Shown here in pieces: positions 52,498 through 60,658 of a stretch of DNA of 64,000 nucleotides (within the stretch, counting starts at the first letter, position 1; each line of letters starts with the position of its first letter). A program made the position numbers and the translations under genes. Source of the stretch: WHTX01 sp038255145 (GTDB lineage Bacteria; Actinomycetota; Acidimicrobiia; Acidimicrobiales; CAIXPF01); contig JBBSLP010000023.1 in assembly GCA_038255145.1 (NCBI GenBank), forward strand, positions 1 through 64,000, given 5' to 3'. Under the pieces are notes generated by a model. The model saw only the letters and a list, made by a program, of their open reading frames with translations. It was not told the DNA's origin and ran no database searches.

Positions 52498-52986
52498 TCA
52501 GCGGTTCATGAGAGCGTTGCCGCTCGAGGGGGGACGCCCGTTCCCGAAGGGGGGCGGAAGGATCTCCACGCTACCCCCGGCCGCCGTGATGGCGGCCTCG
52601 GCCGAGCGGGAGACGCCGTGGGCCCGCACCTGCACCGGGCGGGTGAGCTCGCCTCGGCCCAACACCTTGACCAACGCGCCCTTGTGGAGCAGGCCGACCT
52701 CGTGCAGGGCTTCGGGTGACACCTCGTCGAGCCCCGACTCCTCGAGCACGTCGAGGTTGATGGCCTGGTAAGCCACCCGGAAGGGGTTCTTGAAGCCTCG
52801 CAGCTTGGGGATGCGCCGCTGTAGGGGCATCTGGCCACCCTCGAAGCGGGCGGGGATGGTGCCACGGGCCTTCTGGCCCTTGGTGCCACGGCCAGCGGTC
52901 TTGCCGCCCTTGCCGCTGATGCCTCGACCGACGCGCTTGCGGCGCCGGTTGGAACCCTCGGGCGGGACCAGGTCATGGATGTGCAT
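52498..52986 (-). CDS. rplO: 50S ribosomal protein L15
   Basis: A 162-residue L15 (HIHDLVPPEGSNRRRKRVGR; GKGGKTAGRGTKGQKARG; FEGGQMPLQRRIPKLRGF). Two bp after rpmD. The C-terminus (GNGRPPSSGNALMNR) is slightly longer than usual. Confidence 0.97.
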   Translation of the reverse strand: MHIHDLVPPEGSNRRRKRVGRGISGKGGKTAGRGTKGQKARGTIPARFEGGQMPLQRRIPKLRGFKNPFRVAYQAINLDVLEESGLDEVSPEALHEVGLLHKGALVKVLGRGELTRPVQVRAHGVSRSAEAAITAAGGSVEILPPPFGNGRPPSSGNALMNR

Positions 52987-52988
52987 CG

Positions 52989-53168
52989 TCAGACCTCCTC
53001 GAAGGAGACGAGGTGCGGGACCCGGGCCAGCATGCCCCGGATCTCGGGGCGGTCGGGCAGGGTGTTCGACTTGCCGATGCGGCCGAGGCCGAGGGCGCGC
53101 AGCGTGCCCCGCTGCTTCGGCTTGGTGCCGATGCCAGAACGGACCTGGGTGACGAGGAGCTCAGCCAT
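52989..53168 (-). CDS. rpmD: 50S ribosomal protein L30
   Basis: A 59-residue L30 (ELLVTQVRSGIGTKPKQRGT; LGLGRIGKSNTLPD). ATG 53168 overlaps the rpsE stop (TGATG). The upstream open extension is inside rpsE and not coding. Confidence 0.97.
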   Translation of the reverse strand: MAELLVTQVRSGIGTKPKQRGTLRALGLGRIGKSNTLPDRPEIRGMLARVPHLVSFEEV

Positions 53169-53722
53169 CAGCCCTCGCCTCCGACACCGGAGCGCTCCCG
53201 CTGGGTCTCCTGGTAGGCCCTCCACAGACCGACGGGGACGAACTCGTCGGGGTGCAGGCCGCGCAGGCGGGCGATGTCATCGGGCCGCTTCAGCGAGCTC
53301 AGGGCGTTGATCGTGGCCCGGGCGACGTTGATGTGGTTCGACGAGCCGAGGGACTTGCACAGCACGTCGTGCACGCCCGCCTCTTCGAGGATGGCCCGGG
53401 CGGCACCGCCGGCGATGACCCCGGTACCGGGAGCAGCGGGCTTGAGCAGGACCCGACCCGCGTTCCAGATCCCGATGATGGGATGGGTGATGGTGCTCCC
53501 GGCCATGGGGACGGCGAAGAGCCTCTTGCGAGCTTCCTCGGTCCCCTTCTGGATGGCCAGGGGCACTTCTTTGGCCTTGCCGTAGCCGAGGCCAACACGA
53601 CCGTTGCCGTCACCGAGGACGACGAGGGCGGTGAACGAGAAACGTCGCCCGCCCTTGACCACCTTGGCCACCCGGTTGATGTTGATGACCCGCGACTCGC
53701 GCAGCTGAGCGTCGTTCGCCAT
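53168..53722 (-). CDS. rpsE: 30S ribosomal protein S5
   Basis: A 184-residue S5 (ESRVININRVAKVVKGGRRF; VVLGDGNGRVGLGYGKAKEV; GTGVIAGGAARAILEEAGV). ATG 53722 opens the family N-terminus just after the rplR stop. Residues at the spectinomycin loop (about KGGRRFSF) look ordinary. Confidence 0.97.
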   Translation of the reverse strand: MANDAQLRESRVININRVAKVVKGGRRFSFTALVVLGDGNGRVGLGYGKAKEVPLAIQKGTEEARKRLFAVPMAGSTITHPIIGIWNAGRVLLKPAAPGTGVIAGGAARAILEEAGVHDVLCKSLGSSNHINVARATINALSSLKRPDDIARLRGLHPDEFVPVGLWRAYQETQRERSGVGGEG

Positions 53723-53726
53723 CAGC

Positions 53727-54092
53727 TCACAACTCCAATCCGGCCTCACGGGCCGCGTCAGCGAGGGCGGCGACCCGTCCGTGGTACAGGAACCCGCCGC
53801 GGTCGAAGACCACCCGGGTGACGCCAGCGGCACGGGCGCGCTCAGCGAGGAGCGTGCCCACGGCGCGTGCGGCTTGCACGTTGCTGGTCTGACCGTCGCG
53901 CAGGGCAGGCTCGTGGGTCGAGGCCGCGGCCAGGGTCCGGCCGCCGACGTCGTCGACGAGCTGGGCCTCGATGTGCTTGTTGGAGCGGTACACCGCCAGG
54001 CGGGGGCGCACGGCGGTGCCGGCGACCTTCCTGCGGATGCGCTGGTGCCGGCGGATCCGGCTGTCTCGCTTGTGCTTCGCTGCGTCGCTCAT
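53727..54092 (-). CDS. rplR: 50S ribosomal protein L18
   Basis: A 121-residue L18 binding 5S rRNA (RRHQRIRRKVAGTAVRPRLA; VYRSNKHIEAQLVDD; VVFDRGGFLYHGRVAALADA). ATG 54092 is one nt after the rplF stop. Confidence 0.97.
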   Translation of the reverse strand: MSDAAKHKRDSRIRRHQRIRRKVAGTAVRPRLAVYRSNKHIEAQLVDDVGGRTLAAASTHEPALRDGQTSNVQAARAVGTLLAERARAAGVTRVVFDRGGFLYHGRVAALADAAREAGLEL

Positions 54093-54093
54093 G

Positions 54094-54633
54094 TCACTTC
54101 CCGGTCTTGCCGGCCTTGCGGATGACGCGCTCACCTGCGTACCGGATGCCCTTGCCCTTGTAGGGCTCGGGCTTTCGAACGGCCCGGATGTTGGCGGCCA
54201 CCTGGCCTACCTGGTGCTTGCTGATGCCCACCACCGTGACCCGGGTGGGCGCGGGAACCTCGAAGGTGATGCCCTCGGGCGCCTCGATGTGCACGGCGTG
54301 CGAGTAGCCGACGGCCAGCTCGAGCTTGTCGGCGCCCTGGGCGGTGGCCCGGTAACCGACACCGACGATCTCCAGCTCGCGACGGAAGCCCTCGGAGACG
54401 CCGAGCACGAGGTTGTTGATCAGGGTGCGGCTCAGGCCGTGCAGCGAACGGCTGGACCGCTCGTCGTCGATGCGCTCGACGATGACGGTACCGCCCTCCT
54501 GGCGAGCCGAGATGGCCAGGGGCAGCTCATGGCTGAGCGTGCCCTTGGGGCCCTTGACCGAGACCACCTGGCCGTCGATCGAGACCTCGACCCCGGCCGG
54601 GACGGGGATGGGTGACTTGCCGATGCGTGACAT
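54094..54633 (-). CDS. rplF: 50S ribosomal protein L6
   Basis: A 179-residue L6 (MSRIGKSPIPVPAGVEVSID; KGPKGTLSHELP; RKPEPYKGKGIRYAGERVIR KAGKTGK region). Normal length, usual position after rpsH. Confidence 0.98.
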   Translation of the reverse strand: MSRIGKSPIPVPAGVEVSIDGQVVSVKGPKGTLSHELPLAISARQEGGTVIVERIDDERSSRSLHGLSRTLINNLVLGVSEGFRRELEIVGVGYRATAQGADKLELAVGYSHAVHIEAPEGITFEVPAPTRVTVVGISKHQVGQVAANIRAVRKPEPYKGKGIRYAGERVIRKAGKTGK

Positions 54634-54643
54634 CAGGCCTCCC

Positions 54644-55048
54644 TCACCACACGTAGCAGAGGATCTCGCCGCCCACGCGGCGCTTGCGCGCCTCGCGATC
54701 GGTCATGAGACCCAAGTTGGTGGACAGGACGGCGACGCCGAGGCCACCGAGGACACGAGGGATCTCGTCGGCCTTGGTGTACACGCGCAGCCCGGGCTTG
54801 GAGATCCGTCGGATCCCCGAGATCGTGCGCTGCCGCTCAGGCGAGTACTTCAGCTCGATCAACAGCGAGTTACCGGGCTTGTCGGTCGCCGGTTCGACGC
54901 TGAAGCCCGTGATGTAGCCCTCCTTCTGGAGGACTGCAGCCAGGGACTCCTTGACCTTCGAGGAAGGCATCCGGACATCGTCGTGCATGGCAACGTTGGC
55001 GTTGCGAATGCGCGTCAGCATGTCGGCGATGGGATCGGTCATCGACAC
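54644..55048 (-). CDS. rpsH: 30S ribosomal protein S8
   Basis: A 134-residue S8 (TDPIADMLTRIRNANVAMHD; VLGGLGVAVLSTNLGLMTDR; GGEILCYVW end). GTG 55048 stands eight nt after GGAGG; ATG 55042, two codons in, is an alternative. S8 is the classical spc-operon autorepressor in E. coli; no such site was identified here. Confidence 0.97.
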   Translation of the reverse strand: MSMTDPIADMLTRIRNANVAMHDDVRMPSSKVKESLAAVLQKEGYITGFSVEPATDKPGNSLLIELKYSPERQRTISGIRRISKPGLRVYTKADEIPRVLGGLGVAVLSTNLGLMTDREARKRRVGGEILCYVW

Positions 55049-55061
55049 GTGCGCAACCTCC

Positions 55062-55247
55062 TCACCAGCTCGCCTTCGTCACGCCGGGAACTTCGCCGGC
55101 GTGCGTCATCTGCCGGAGGCACACCCGGCACAGCGTGAACTTCCGGAACACGGCCCGGGGGCGGCCACAGCGCCGGCAGCGCGTGTAGCCCCGAACCTTG
55201 AACTTCGGCTTGCGCTGCTGCTTCTCGATCAGCGCTTTCTTGGCCAT
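55062..55247 (-). CDS. rpsZ: 30S ribosomal protein S14, zinc-binding type Z
   Basis: A 61-residue short S14 (AKKALIEKQQRKPKFKVRGY; CRRCGRPRAVFRKFTLCRVC; LRQMTHAGEVPGVTKASW). The two CxxC pairs bind zinc. ATG 55247 chosen by homology; the longer open frame is a shadow. Confidence 0.97.
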   Translation of the reverse strand: MAKKALIEKQQRKPKFKVRGYTRCRRCGRPRAVFRKFTLCRVCLRQMTHAGEVPGVTKASW

Positions 55248-55329
55248 CCCTAAGCTCCAACCTCTGAGCGCGGAGGGGCGCTCGTCAACTCGTGCGACTC
55301 GCGCCGTGACCGGCGCCGGGACTCGACCA

Positions 55330-55908
55330 TCACTGGCCTTCCTTGCGGAAGGGGAACCCGAACGCATCGAGGAGGGCCTTGCCCTCGGCGTTGGTCCGGG
55401 CCGAGGTGACGATCGTGATGTCCATGCCGCGAACGACATCGACGCGGTCGTAATCGACCTCGGGGAAGATCAACTGCTCGGTGACGCCGAAGGTGTAGTT
55501 GCCCCGGCCGTCGAAGGCACGGGGGTTCAGACCCCGGAAGTCACGGATGCGGGGGATGGCCAGGCTGGTGAGCCGGTCGAAGAACTCCCACATCCGGTTG
55601 CCCCGCAGCGTCACCCGCACGCCGATGGCGTTGCCCTGGCGCAGCTTGAAGCCGGCGATGGACTTCTTGGCCCGGGTGATGACCGGCTTCTGGCCGGTGA
55701 TGGCCGTGAGGTCGGCCACCGCACCCTCGATGAGCTTGGGCTGCTGCAACGCCGCGCCCACACCCATGTTGATGACGATCTTCTCGAAGCGGGGCACCAT
55801 CATCACGTTGGGCAGCTCGAGGCTGTTCTTCAGCTGGGCCCGCAGCTCGCTGTCGTAGCGGGTCTTGAGCCGGGGTACGGAGCGCGTCGGCGTGTCAACG
55901 GCCGTCAC
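55330..55908 (-). CDS. rplE: 50S ribosomal protein L5
   Basis: A 192-residue L5, 5S rRNA binder (PRLKTRYDSELRAQLKNSLE; MMVPRFEKIVINMGVGAA; DRLTSLAIPRIRDFRGLNPR). GTG 55908 overlaps the rplX stop (GTGA). Confidence 0.98.
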   Translation of the reverse strand: MTAVDTPTRSVPRLKTRYDSELRAQLKNSLELPNVMMVPRFEKIVINMGVGAALQQPKLIEGAVADLTAITGQKPVITRAKKSIAGFKLRQGNAIGVRVTLRGNRMWEFFDRLTSLAIPRIRDFRGLNPRAFDGRGNYTFGVTEQLIFPEVDYDRVDVVRGMDITIVTSARTNAEGKALLDAFGFPFRKEGQ

Positions 55909-56213
55909 AGCTCATCTCCCGTGCGCTTGCAGATCCGCAACTTGTTTCCCTCGCCGTCGAAGCGGTAGCCGACGCGGGTCGGCTTGCCGTCCTTGGGGTT
56001 GATGACCGCGACGTTCGATGCGTCGATGGGCATCACCTTGTCGATGATCCCGCCTGGCGAACCCGCCTGCTTGGACTTGGTGTGGCGACGGGCGATGTTC
56101 ACGCCCTCGACCACGACCTTGCCCGCGCTGGGCAGCACCTTGAGCACGACGCCCTCGGTACCACGGTCCTTGCCGGCGAGCACCTTGACGCGGTCGCCCT
56201 TCTTGACCTTCAT
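55905..56213 (-). CDS. rplX: 50S ribosomal protein L24
   Basis: A 102-residue L24 with the KOW motif (KVKKGDRVKVLAGKDRGTEG; VEGVNIARRHTK; DGKPTRVGYRFD). ATG 56213 by homology; the open frame to 56327 is a shadow in rplN. Confidence 0.97.
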   Translation of the reverse strand: MKVKKGDRVKVLAGKDRGTEGVVLKVLPSAGKVVVEGVNIARRHTKSKQAGSPGGIIDKVMPIDASNVAVINPKDGKPTRVGYRFDGEGNKLRICKRTGDEL

Positions 56214-56238
56214 GACCACACCTCCCGCGCCCGGGCCA

Positions 56239-56607
56239 TCACAGCACCTCCGGTGCCAGCGACACGATGCGCATGAACCGCTTGTCCCGCAGCTCACGAC
56301 CCACGGGGCCGAAGATGCGGGTGCCACGGGGCTGCATCTGATCGTTGATCAGCACCGCAGCGTTCTCGTCGAAGCGGATGTACGAGCCGTCGGCCCGGCG
56401 CCGCTCCTTCTTGGTGCGAACGACGACGCACTTGACGACGTCACCCCGCTTCACCGAAGCGCCGGGGATGGCGTCCTTGACGGTGGCGACGAAGATGTCG
56501 CCGATCCCTGCATAGCGTCGGCGGGTACCGCCGAGCACGCGGATGCAAAGCACCTCGCGGGCCCCGCTGTTGTCCGCCACGCGTAGACGTGACTCCTGCT
56601 GGATCAA
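56239..56607 (-). CDS. rplN: 50S ribosomal protein L14
   Basis: A 122-residue L14 (MIQQESRLRVADNSGAREVL; GDVVKCVVVRTKKERRRADG; FGPVGRELRDKRFMRIVSLA). Its start overlaps the rpsQ stop. Confidence 0.98.
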   Translation of the reverse strand: MIQQESRLRVADNSGAREVLCIRVLGGTRRRYAGIGDIFVATVKDAIPGASVKRGDVVKCVVVRTKKERRRADGSYIRFDENAAVLINDQMQPRGTRIFGPVGRELRDKRFMRIVSLAPEVL

Positions 56608-56903
56608 CGTGCACGCTCCAGGACTTCCAGCACCCGCCAGCGCTTCAGCTTCGACATCGGCCTGGTCTCCTGGACCCGAACGCGGTCACCCACGGTCAGG
56701 TTGTTCTCCGGGTCGTGCACGTAGAGCTTCTTGTTGCGCTGCAGGGTCTTGTTGTAGCGGGGGTGGCGCACGCGGGACGTGATGCGGACGACGGCGGTCT
56801 TCTCCATGCCGATCGAGACCACGATGCCTTCGCGCACCTTGCGGTTGTTCGAGCGGGCGTCTTCTTCGACGACCCCCGCCTCGTTGGTCACCTCGTCAGC
56901 CAT
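56604..56903 (-). CDS. rpsQ: 30S ribosomal protein S17
   Basis: A 99-residue S17 (REGIVVSIGMEKTAVVRITS; RHPRYNKTLQRNKKLYVHDP; TRPMSKLKRWRVLEVLERA). An acidic N-terminal extension of about 20 residues (ADEVTNEAGVVEEDARS) precedes the OB-fold core. It overlaps rpmC by one base (TGATG). Confidence 0.97.
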   Translation of the reverse strand: MADEVTNEAGVVEEDARSNNRKVREGIVVSIGMEKTAVVRITSRVRHPRYNKTLQRNKKLYVHDPENNLTVGDRVRVQETRPMSKLKRWRVLEVLERAR

Positions 56904-57118
56904 CAGCTGACCTCCTGCGCTTCGGCGGCGGCGATCTCGAGAGCACGGATGCGGGTGAGCATCCGAGCCACCTCGCGTCGTACCTCACCCATGCGCCGGT
57001 AGTTCGACAGCTGGCCGGTGGCGTTCTGGAAGCGGAGCTTGAACAGCTCCTCCTTCGCCTCGGCCAGCTTGGTGATGAGCTCCTGGGGCGTCAGGCCCTC
57101 GACGGATGAGCGGGCCAT
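56903..57118 (-). CDS. rpmC: 50S ribosomal protein L29
   Basis: A 71-residue L29 (LTPQELITKLAEAKEELFKL; RFQNATGQLSNYRRMGEVRR; VARMLTRIRALE). Two-helix protein near the exit tunnel. Overlaps rplP stop and rpsQ start by one base each. Confidence 0.97.
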   Translation of the reverse strand: MARSSVEGLTPQELITKLAEAKEELFKLRFQNATGQLSNYRRMGEVRREVARMLTRIRALEIAAAEAQEVS

Positions 57119-57534
57119 CAGAAGGACTCCTCACGCGTCACGAAGCGGGCCTTGATGGGCAGCTTCTGGATGGCGCGCTCGATGGCGTCCTTGGCGATCT
57201 TGCCATCGGGGTAGCGCAGCTCGAACAGCACCCGACCGGGACGGACGACGGCGACCCACTTCTCGGGGCTGCCCTTGCCGGAGCCCATGCGGGTCTCCGC
57301 CGGCTTGGCCGTGATCGGCTTGTCGGGGAAGACGTTGATCCACACCTTGCCACCACGACGGATGTGGCGGGTCATGGCGATCCGGGCGGCTTCGATCTGG
57401 CGAGCCGTGATCCATCCGGGCTCGAGGGCCTGGATGCCGTAGTCACCGAACGAGAGCTCGGTGCCACCCTTCGAATCCCCGGTCAGGCGGCCGCGCTGCT
57501 GCTTGCGGTGCTTGACCTTCTTGGGCATCAACAT
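57118..57534 (-). CDS. rplP: 50S ribosomal protein L16
   Basis: A 138-residue L16 (MPKKVKHRKQQRGRLTGDSK; ITARQIEAARIAMTRHIRRG; GKVWINVFPDKPITAKPAET R). The ORF starts MLMPKK; either methionine could be used. Confidence 0.97.
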   Translation of the reverse strand: MLMPKKVKHRKQQRGRLTGDSKGGTELSFGDYGIQALEPGWITARQIEAARIAMTRHIRRGGKVWINVFPDKPITAKPAETRMGSGKGSPEKWVAVVRPGRVLFELRYPDGKIAKDAIERAIQKLPIKARFVTREESF

Positions 57535-57536
57535 GA

Positions 57537-58499
57537 TCAGTCGTCCCCCATCCGGAAGTGCGGGGTCTCGTTCTGGGCCCGGGTGGAACGCTCGATCTCT
57601 TCTTCCTCGGCGAGGAGGCGCTCGAACTCGGGATCGGCGTTCTTCAGCAGGGGCTGCACGGCCTCGGCCGGGGCCTCTTCATCACCAGGCGCAGCCACGG
57701 GCGCATCGCCGGTGGCCTCGGCCGGCGGCGGAGCCTCGACGGGGGTCGGACGACGACGCTGAGCCGCCGAGGACGAGACCACCCGGCGGGGACGACCGGC
57801 GGCGCCGGCGGTCTCGCCGACGGCCATGGCCGCCTCCTTGGCTATCTTGTCGTCAGCCGCAGCCTTGTAGGGCAGGATGTCGCCCTTGTAGAGCCACACC
57901 TTGACCCCGACGCGCCCCGACGTCGTCTTCGCTTCACGGAAGCCGTAGTCGACGTCGGCGCGGAGAGTGTGCAGGGGGACCCGGCCCTCGCGGTACCACT
58001 CGGTGCGGGCCATCTCGGCTCCACCCAGGCGACCGGAGCACTGGACCCGGATGCCGAGCGCGCCGGCCTTCTGCGCGTTCTGCACAGCCCGCTTCATGGC
58101 CCGTCGGAAGGCGACGCGACCGGCGAGCTGATCAGCGACGCCCTGGGCGATCAGGGCAGCGTCGAGCTCAGGCTGCTTGATCTCCTGGATGTTGAGCTGG
58201 ACCTTGGCGTTGCCGGTGATCTTGGCCAGCCCAGCCCGAAGGCGGTCGGCCTCGGTCCCGCGCCGGCCGATCACGATGCCCGGACGAGCCGTGTGGACGT
58301 CGACGCGGAGCCGGTCACGGGTGCGCTCGACCTCGACCCGGGAGATGGCCGCGTGGGGCATCTGGGTCATGAGGTAGTTGCGGACCCGCCAGTCCTCGAT
58401 GACGTAGTCGCTGTACTGCTTGCGATCGGCGAACCAGCGGGACTTCCAGTCCGTGGTGATGCCGAGGCGGAAGCCGTAGGGGTTGACCTTCTGTCCCAT
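57537..58499 (-). CDS. rpsC: 30S ribosomal protein S3 with long C-terminal tail
   Basis: A 320-residue S3, about 90 longer than usual. The core (1-210) has GQKVNPYGFRLGITTDWKSR, the KH-domain loop GIVIGRRGTEADRLR and REGRVPLHTLRADVDYG. Residues 211-320 form a low-complexity Ala/Pro/Glu/Arg tail with Glu-rich end (ERLLAEEEEIERS). The tail would project from the mRNA entry side. Overlaps the rplV stop by one base. Confidence 0.96.
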   Translation of the reverse strand: MGQKVNPYGFRLGITTDWKSRWFADRKQYSDYVIEDWRVRNYLMTQMPHAAISRVEVERTRDRLRVDVHTARPGIVIGRRGTEADRLRAGLAKITGNAKVQLNIQEIKQPELDAALIAQGVADQLAGRVAFRRAMKRAVQNAQKAGALGIRVQCSGRLGGAEMARTEWYREGRVPLHTLRADVDYGFREAKTTSGRVGVKVWLYKGDILPYKAAADDKIAKEAAMAVGETAGAAGRPRRVVSSSAAQRRRPTPVEAPPPAEATGDAPVAAPGDEEAPAEAVQPLLKNADPEFERLLAEEEEIERSTRAQNETPHFRMGDD

Positions 58500-59233
58500 C
58501 AGCGCTCGCTCTCTGGGTCGTCGCTGTCTGCCGCGGCGTCCGCTGCCGGGTCGCCCTCGGCGTCGTCGTCGGCTGCGGTCGTCTCGTCGGCGTCGGTGTT
58601 CTCGTCGGCTTCGGTCGTCTCGGCCACCGGGATGACCGAATCAGCCTCGACCCCGGCGTCATCACCGACGATCACCGCATCAGCGGCGTCTTCGAGGGCG
58701 TCCTCGTCCGCAGGCGCCTCGACCAGGGGGGTCGTCTCGGCGCGGCTGCCGGCGACGCGACGGCGACGGGACTCGGCCGACGTCTGCGTGGCCCGCCCAC
58801 TGCGGCTGGCCGAGCGGGCGGCATCACGGGCCCGGACGCGCTCGAGCTGCTCGTCGGCCTGGCGGCTGACCACGATGGTCAGGTGCATGGTGCGCTTGCG
58901 GATACGGGTGGCCCGACCTCGGGCCCGGGGGCGCCAACGCTTGAGCGTGGGACCCTCGTCGGCGTAGCAGGCCGAGACGTACAGCTCATCGATCGTCTCG
59001 CCGTCGTTGTTCACGGCGTTGGCCACGGCCGAAGCCAGGCACTTGCCGATCACGTCGGCCGAGCCGCGCTCGGTGTACTGCAGGATCTCGGCGGCCCGCT
59101 GCACGGTCTCGCCGCGGATGAGGTCGAGGACCACACGGGCCTTCCACGCCGACATGCGGGAGTACCGCACGCGGGCACGGGTGCCGGGCTTCTCGTTGGT
59201 CTTGTCCGGGGCGATGGAACCAGCGGTCTTCAT
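58499..59233 (-). CDS. rplV: 50S ribosomal protein L22 with long acidic C-terminal tail
   Basis: A 244-residue L22; the family normally has 110-130 residues. The core (about 15-125) is ordinary: TRARVRYSRMSAWKARVVLD, AVANAVNNDGETIDELYV and KRWRPRARGRATRIRKRTMH with the tunnel loop. After an Arg/Ser linker (about 132-165), residues 166-244 are almost only Ala, Asp, Glu, Thr and Val. Part of the unit rpsS-rplV-rpsC. Confidence 0.96.
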   Translation of the reverse strand: MKTAGSIAPDKTNEKPGTRARVRYSRMSAWKARVVLDLIRGETVQRAAEILQYTERGSADVIGKCLASAVANAVNNDGETIDELYVSACYADEGPTLKRWRPRARGRATRIRKRTMHLTIVVSRQADEQLERVRARDAARSASRSGRATQTSAESRRRRVAGSRAETTPLVEAPADEDALEDAADAVIVGDDAGVEADSVIPVAETTEADENTDADETTAADDDAEGDPAADAAADSDDPESER

Positions 59234-59514
59234 CGTCGGCCCCGGGCCTGCTTCTCCTGTCCGGCGTGGTACCGGAAGGTGCGGGTGGGGGCGAACTCGC
59301 CCAACTTGTGGCCCACCATCGACTCGGTCACGTACACGGGCACGTGCTTGCGCCCGTCGTGGACGGCGATGGTGTGACCCACCATGTCAGGGATGATCGT
59401 GGAGCGGCGTGACCAGGTCTTGATCACCCGCTTCTCGTTCTTGGCGTTGAGGTCGTCGATCTTCTTCAACAGGTGATCGTCGACGAAGGGGCCCTTCTTG
59501 AGGCTCCGGGGCAT
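59230..59514 (-). CDS. rpsS: 30S ribosomal protein S19
   Basis: A 94-residue S19 (PRSLKKGPFVDDHLLKKIDD; TWSRRSTIIPDMVGHTIAVH; GHKLGEFAPTRTFRYHAG). ATG 59514 by homology. Start follows rplB by 11 bp; stop overlaps the rplV ATG. Confidence 0.98.
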   Translation of the reverse strand: MPRSLKKGPFVDDHLLKKIDDLNAKNEKRVIKTWSRRSTIIPDMVGHTIAVHDGRKHVPVYVTESMVGHKLGEFAPTRTFRYHAGQEKQARGRR

Positions 59515-59525
59515 CGTCCTACCTC

Positions 59526-60362
59526 TCAGCGCCGGCTGCCGCGTGTGCGGCGGCGCCGGATGATCAGGTTCTGGCTCGGCTTGTTGTTGTCTCGGGTACG
59601 CGTCTCGGGCTTGCCCCAGGGGGACACCGGATGGCGTCCGCCAGAGGTCTTGCCCTCGCCGCCACCGAGGGGGTGGTCGACCGGGTTCATGGCGACGCCA
59701 CGGGTCTGTGGCCGCACGCCCTTCCACCGGTTCCGGCCGGCCTTGCCCACCTTGACGAGATCGGCTTCTGCGTTGCCGACCTGGCCGATGGTGGCCCGGC
59801 ACTCGAGGGAGAGCCGCCGCATCTCGGTGGAGGGCAGGCGGAGGATGGCGAAGTCGCCTTCCTTGCCCACCAACTGCACCGAAGATCCGGCGGAGCGGGC
59901 CAACTTGCCACCCGCACCCGGACGGAACTCGATGTTGTGCACCGTCGTACCGACGGGGATGTTGCGCATCGGCATGGCGTTGCCGGGGCGGATCTCGGAA
60001 CCAACGCCCGACTGCAGCAGGTCGCCGACCTTCACCTCCCGGGGGGCGATGATGTAGCGCTGCTCACCGTCGAGGTAGTGGAGCAGGCAGATGCGGCAGT
60101 TGCGGTTGGGGTCGTACTCGATGGAGGCGACCTTGGCGGGCACGCCGTCCTTGTTCCGACGGAAGTCGATGACGCGGTAGCGCTGCTTGTGCCCGCCGCC
60201 GCGGTGACGGGCCGTCTTGCGCCCGTAGGTGTTGCGTCCGCCGGTCGAGGTCTTCTTGGCCAGGAGCGACTTGTTCGGCTTGTCGGTCGTGATGTCCGCG
60301 AAGTCGGAGACGGTCTGGAACCGTCGGCCGGCGCTCGTCGGCTTTCTCTGCCGGATGCCCAT
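59526..60362 (-). CDS. rplB: 50S ribosomal protein L2
   Basis: A 278-residue L2 (MGIRQRKPTSAGRRFQTVSD; GRNTYGRKTARHRGGGHKQR; GVAMNPVDHPLGGGEGKTSG). The functionally important histidine region near the peptidyl transferase centre, NPVDHPLGGGEG, is intact. Confidence 0.98.
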   Translation of the reverse strand: MGIRQRKPTSAGRRFQTVSDFADITTDKPNKSLLAKKTSTGGRNTYGRKTARHRGGGHKQRYRVIDFRRNKDGVPAKVASIEYDPNRNCRICLLHYLDGEQRYIIAPREVKVGDLLQSGVGSEIRPGNAMPMRNIPVGTTVHNIEFRPGAGGKLARSAGSSVQLVGKEGDFAILRLPSTEMRRLSLECRATIGQVGNAEADLVKVGKAGRNRWKGVRPQTRGVAMNPVDHPLGGGEGKTSGGRHPVSPWGKPETRTRDNNKPSQNLIIRRRRTRGSRR

Positions 60363-60364
60363 GG

Positions 60365-60658
60365 TTATCCCTCGAACAGATCGATCGTGCTGCCAGCTCG
60401 CAGCGTGACGAGGGCACGGCGGGTATCGGGCCGCACGCCCACCTTGCCGCTGCGCCGGTTGCGCTTGCGCTTGCCCTTGCGGTTGATCGTGTTCACCTTC
60501 TCCACGACCACCCCGAAGATGGACTGGATGGCGTCCCTGATCTCGGGCTTGGAGGCGTCGGGGTGGACGATGAACGTGTACACGTTCTGGTCGATCAGCG
60601 CGTACGACTTCTCGCTGACGACCGGCTTCAGGATGACGTCACGCGGGTCCTTGTTCAC
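60365..60658 (-). CDS. rplW: 50S ribosomal protein L23
   Basis: A 97-residue L23 (DPRDVILKPVVSEKSYALID; YTFIVHPDASKPEIRDAIQS), docking site for trigger factor and SRP at the tunnel exit. GTG 60658 overlaps the rplD stop (GTGA). Confidence 0.97.
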   Translation of the reverse strand: MNKDPRDVILKPVVSEKSYALIDQNVYTFIVHPDASKPEIRDAIQSIFGVVVEKVNTINRKGKRKRNRRSGKVGVRPDTRRALVTLRAGSTIDLFEG

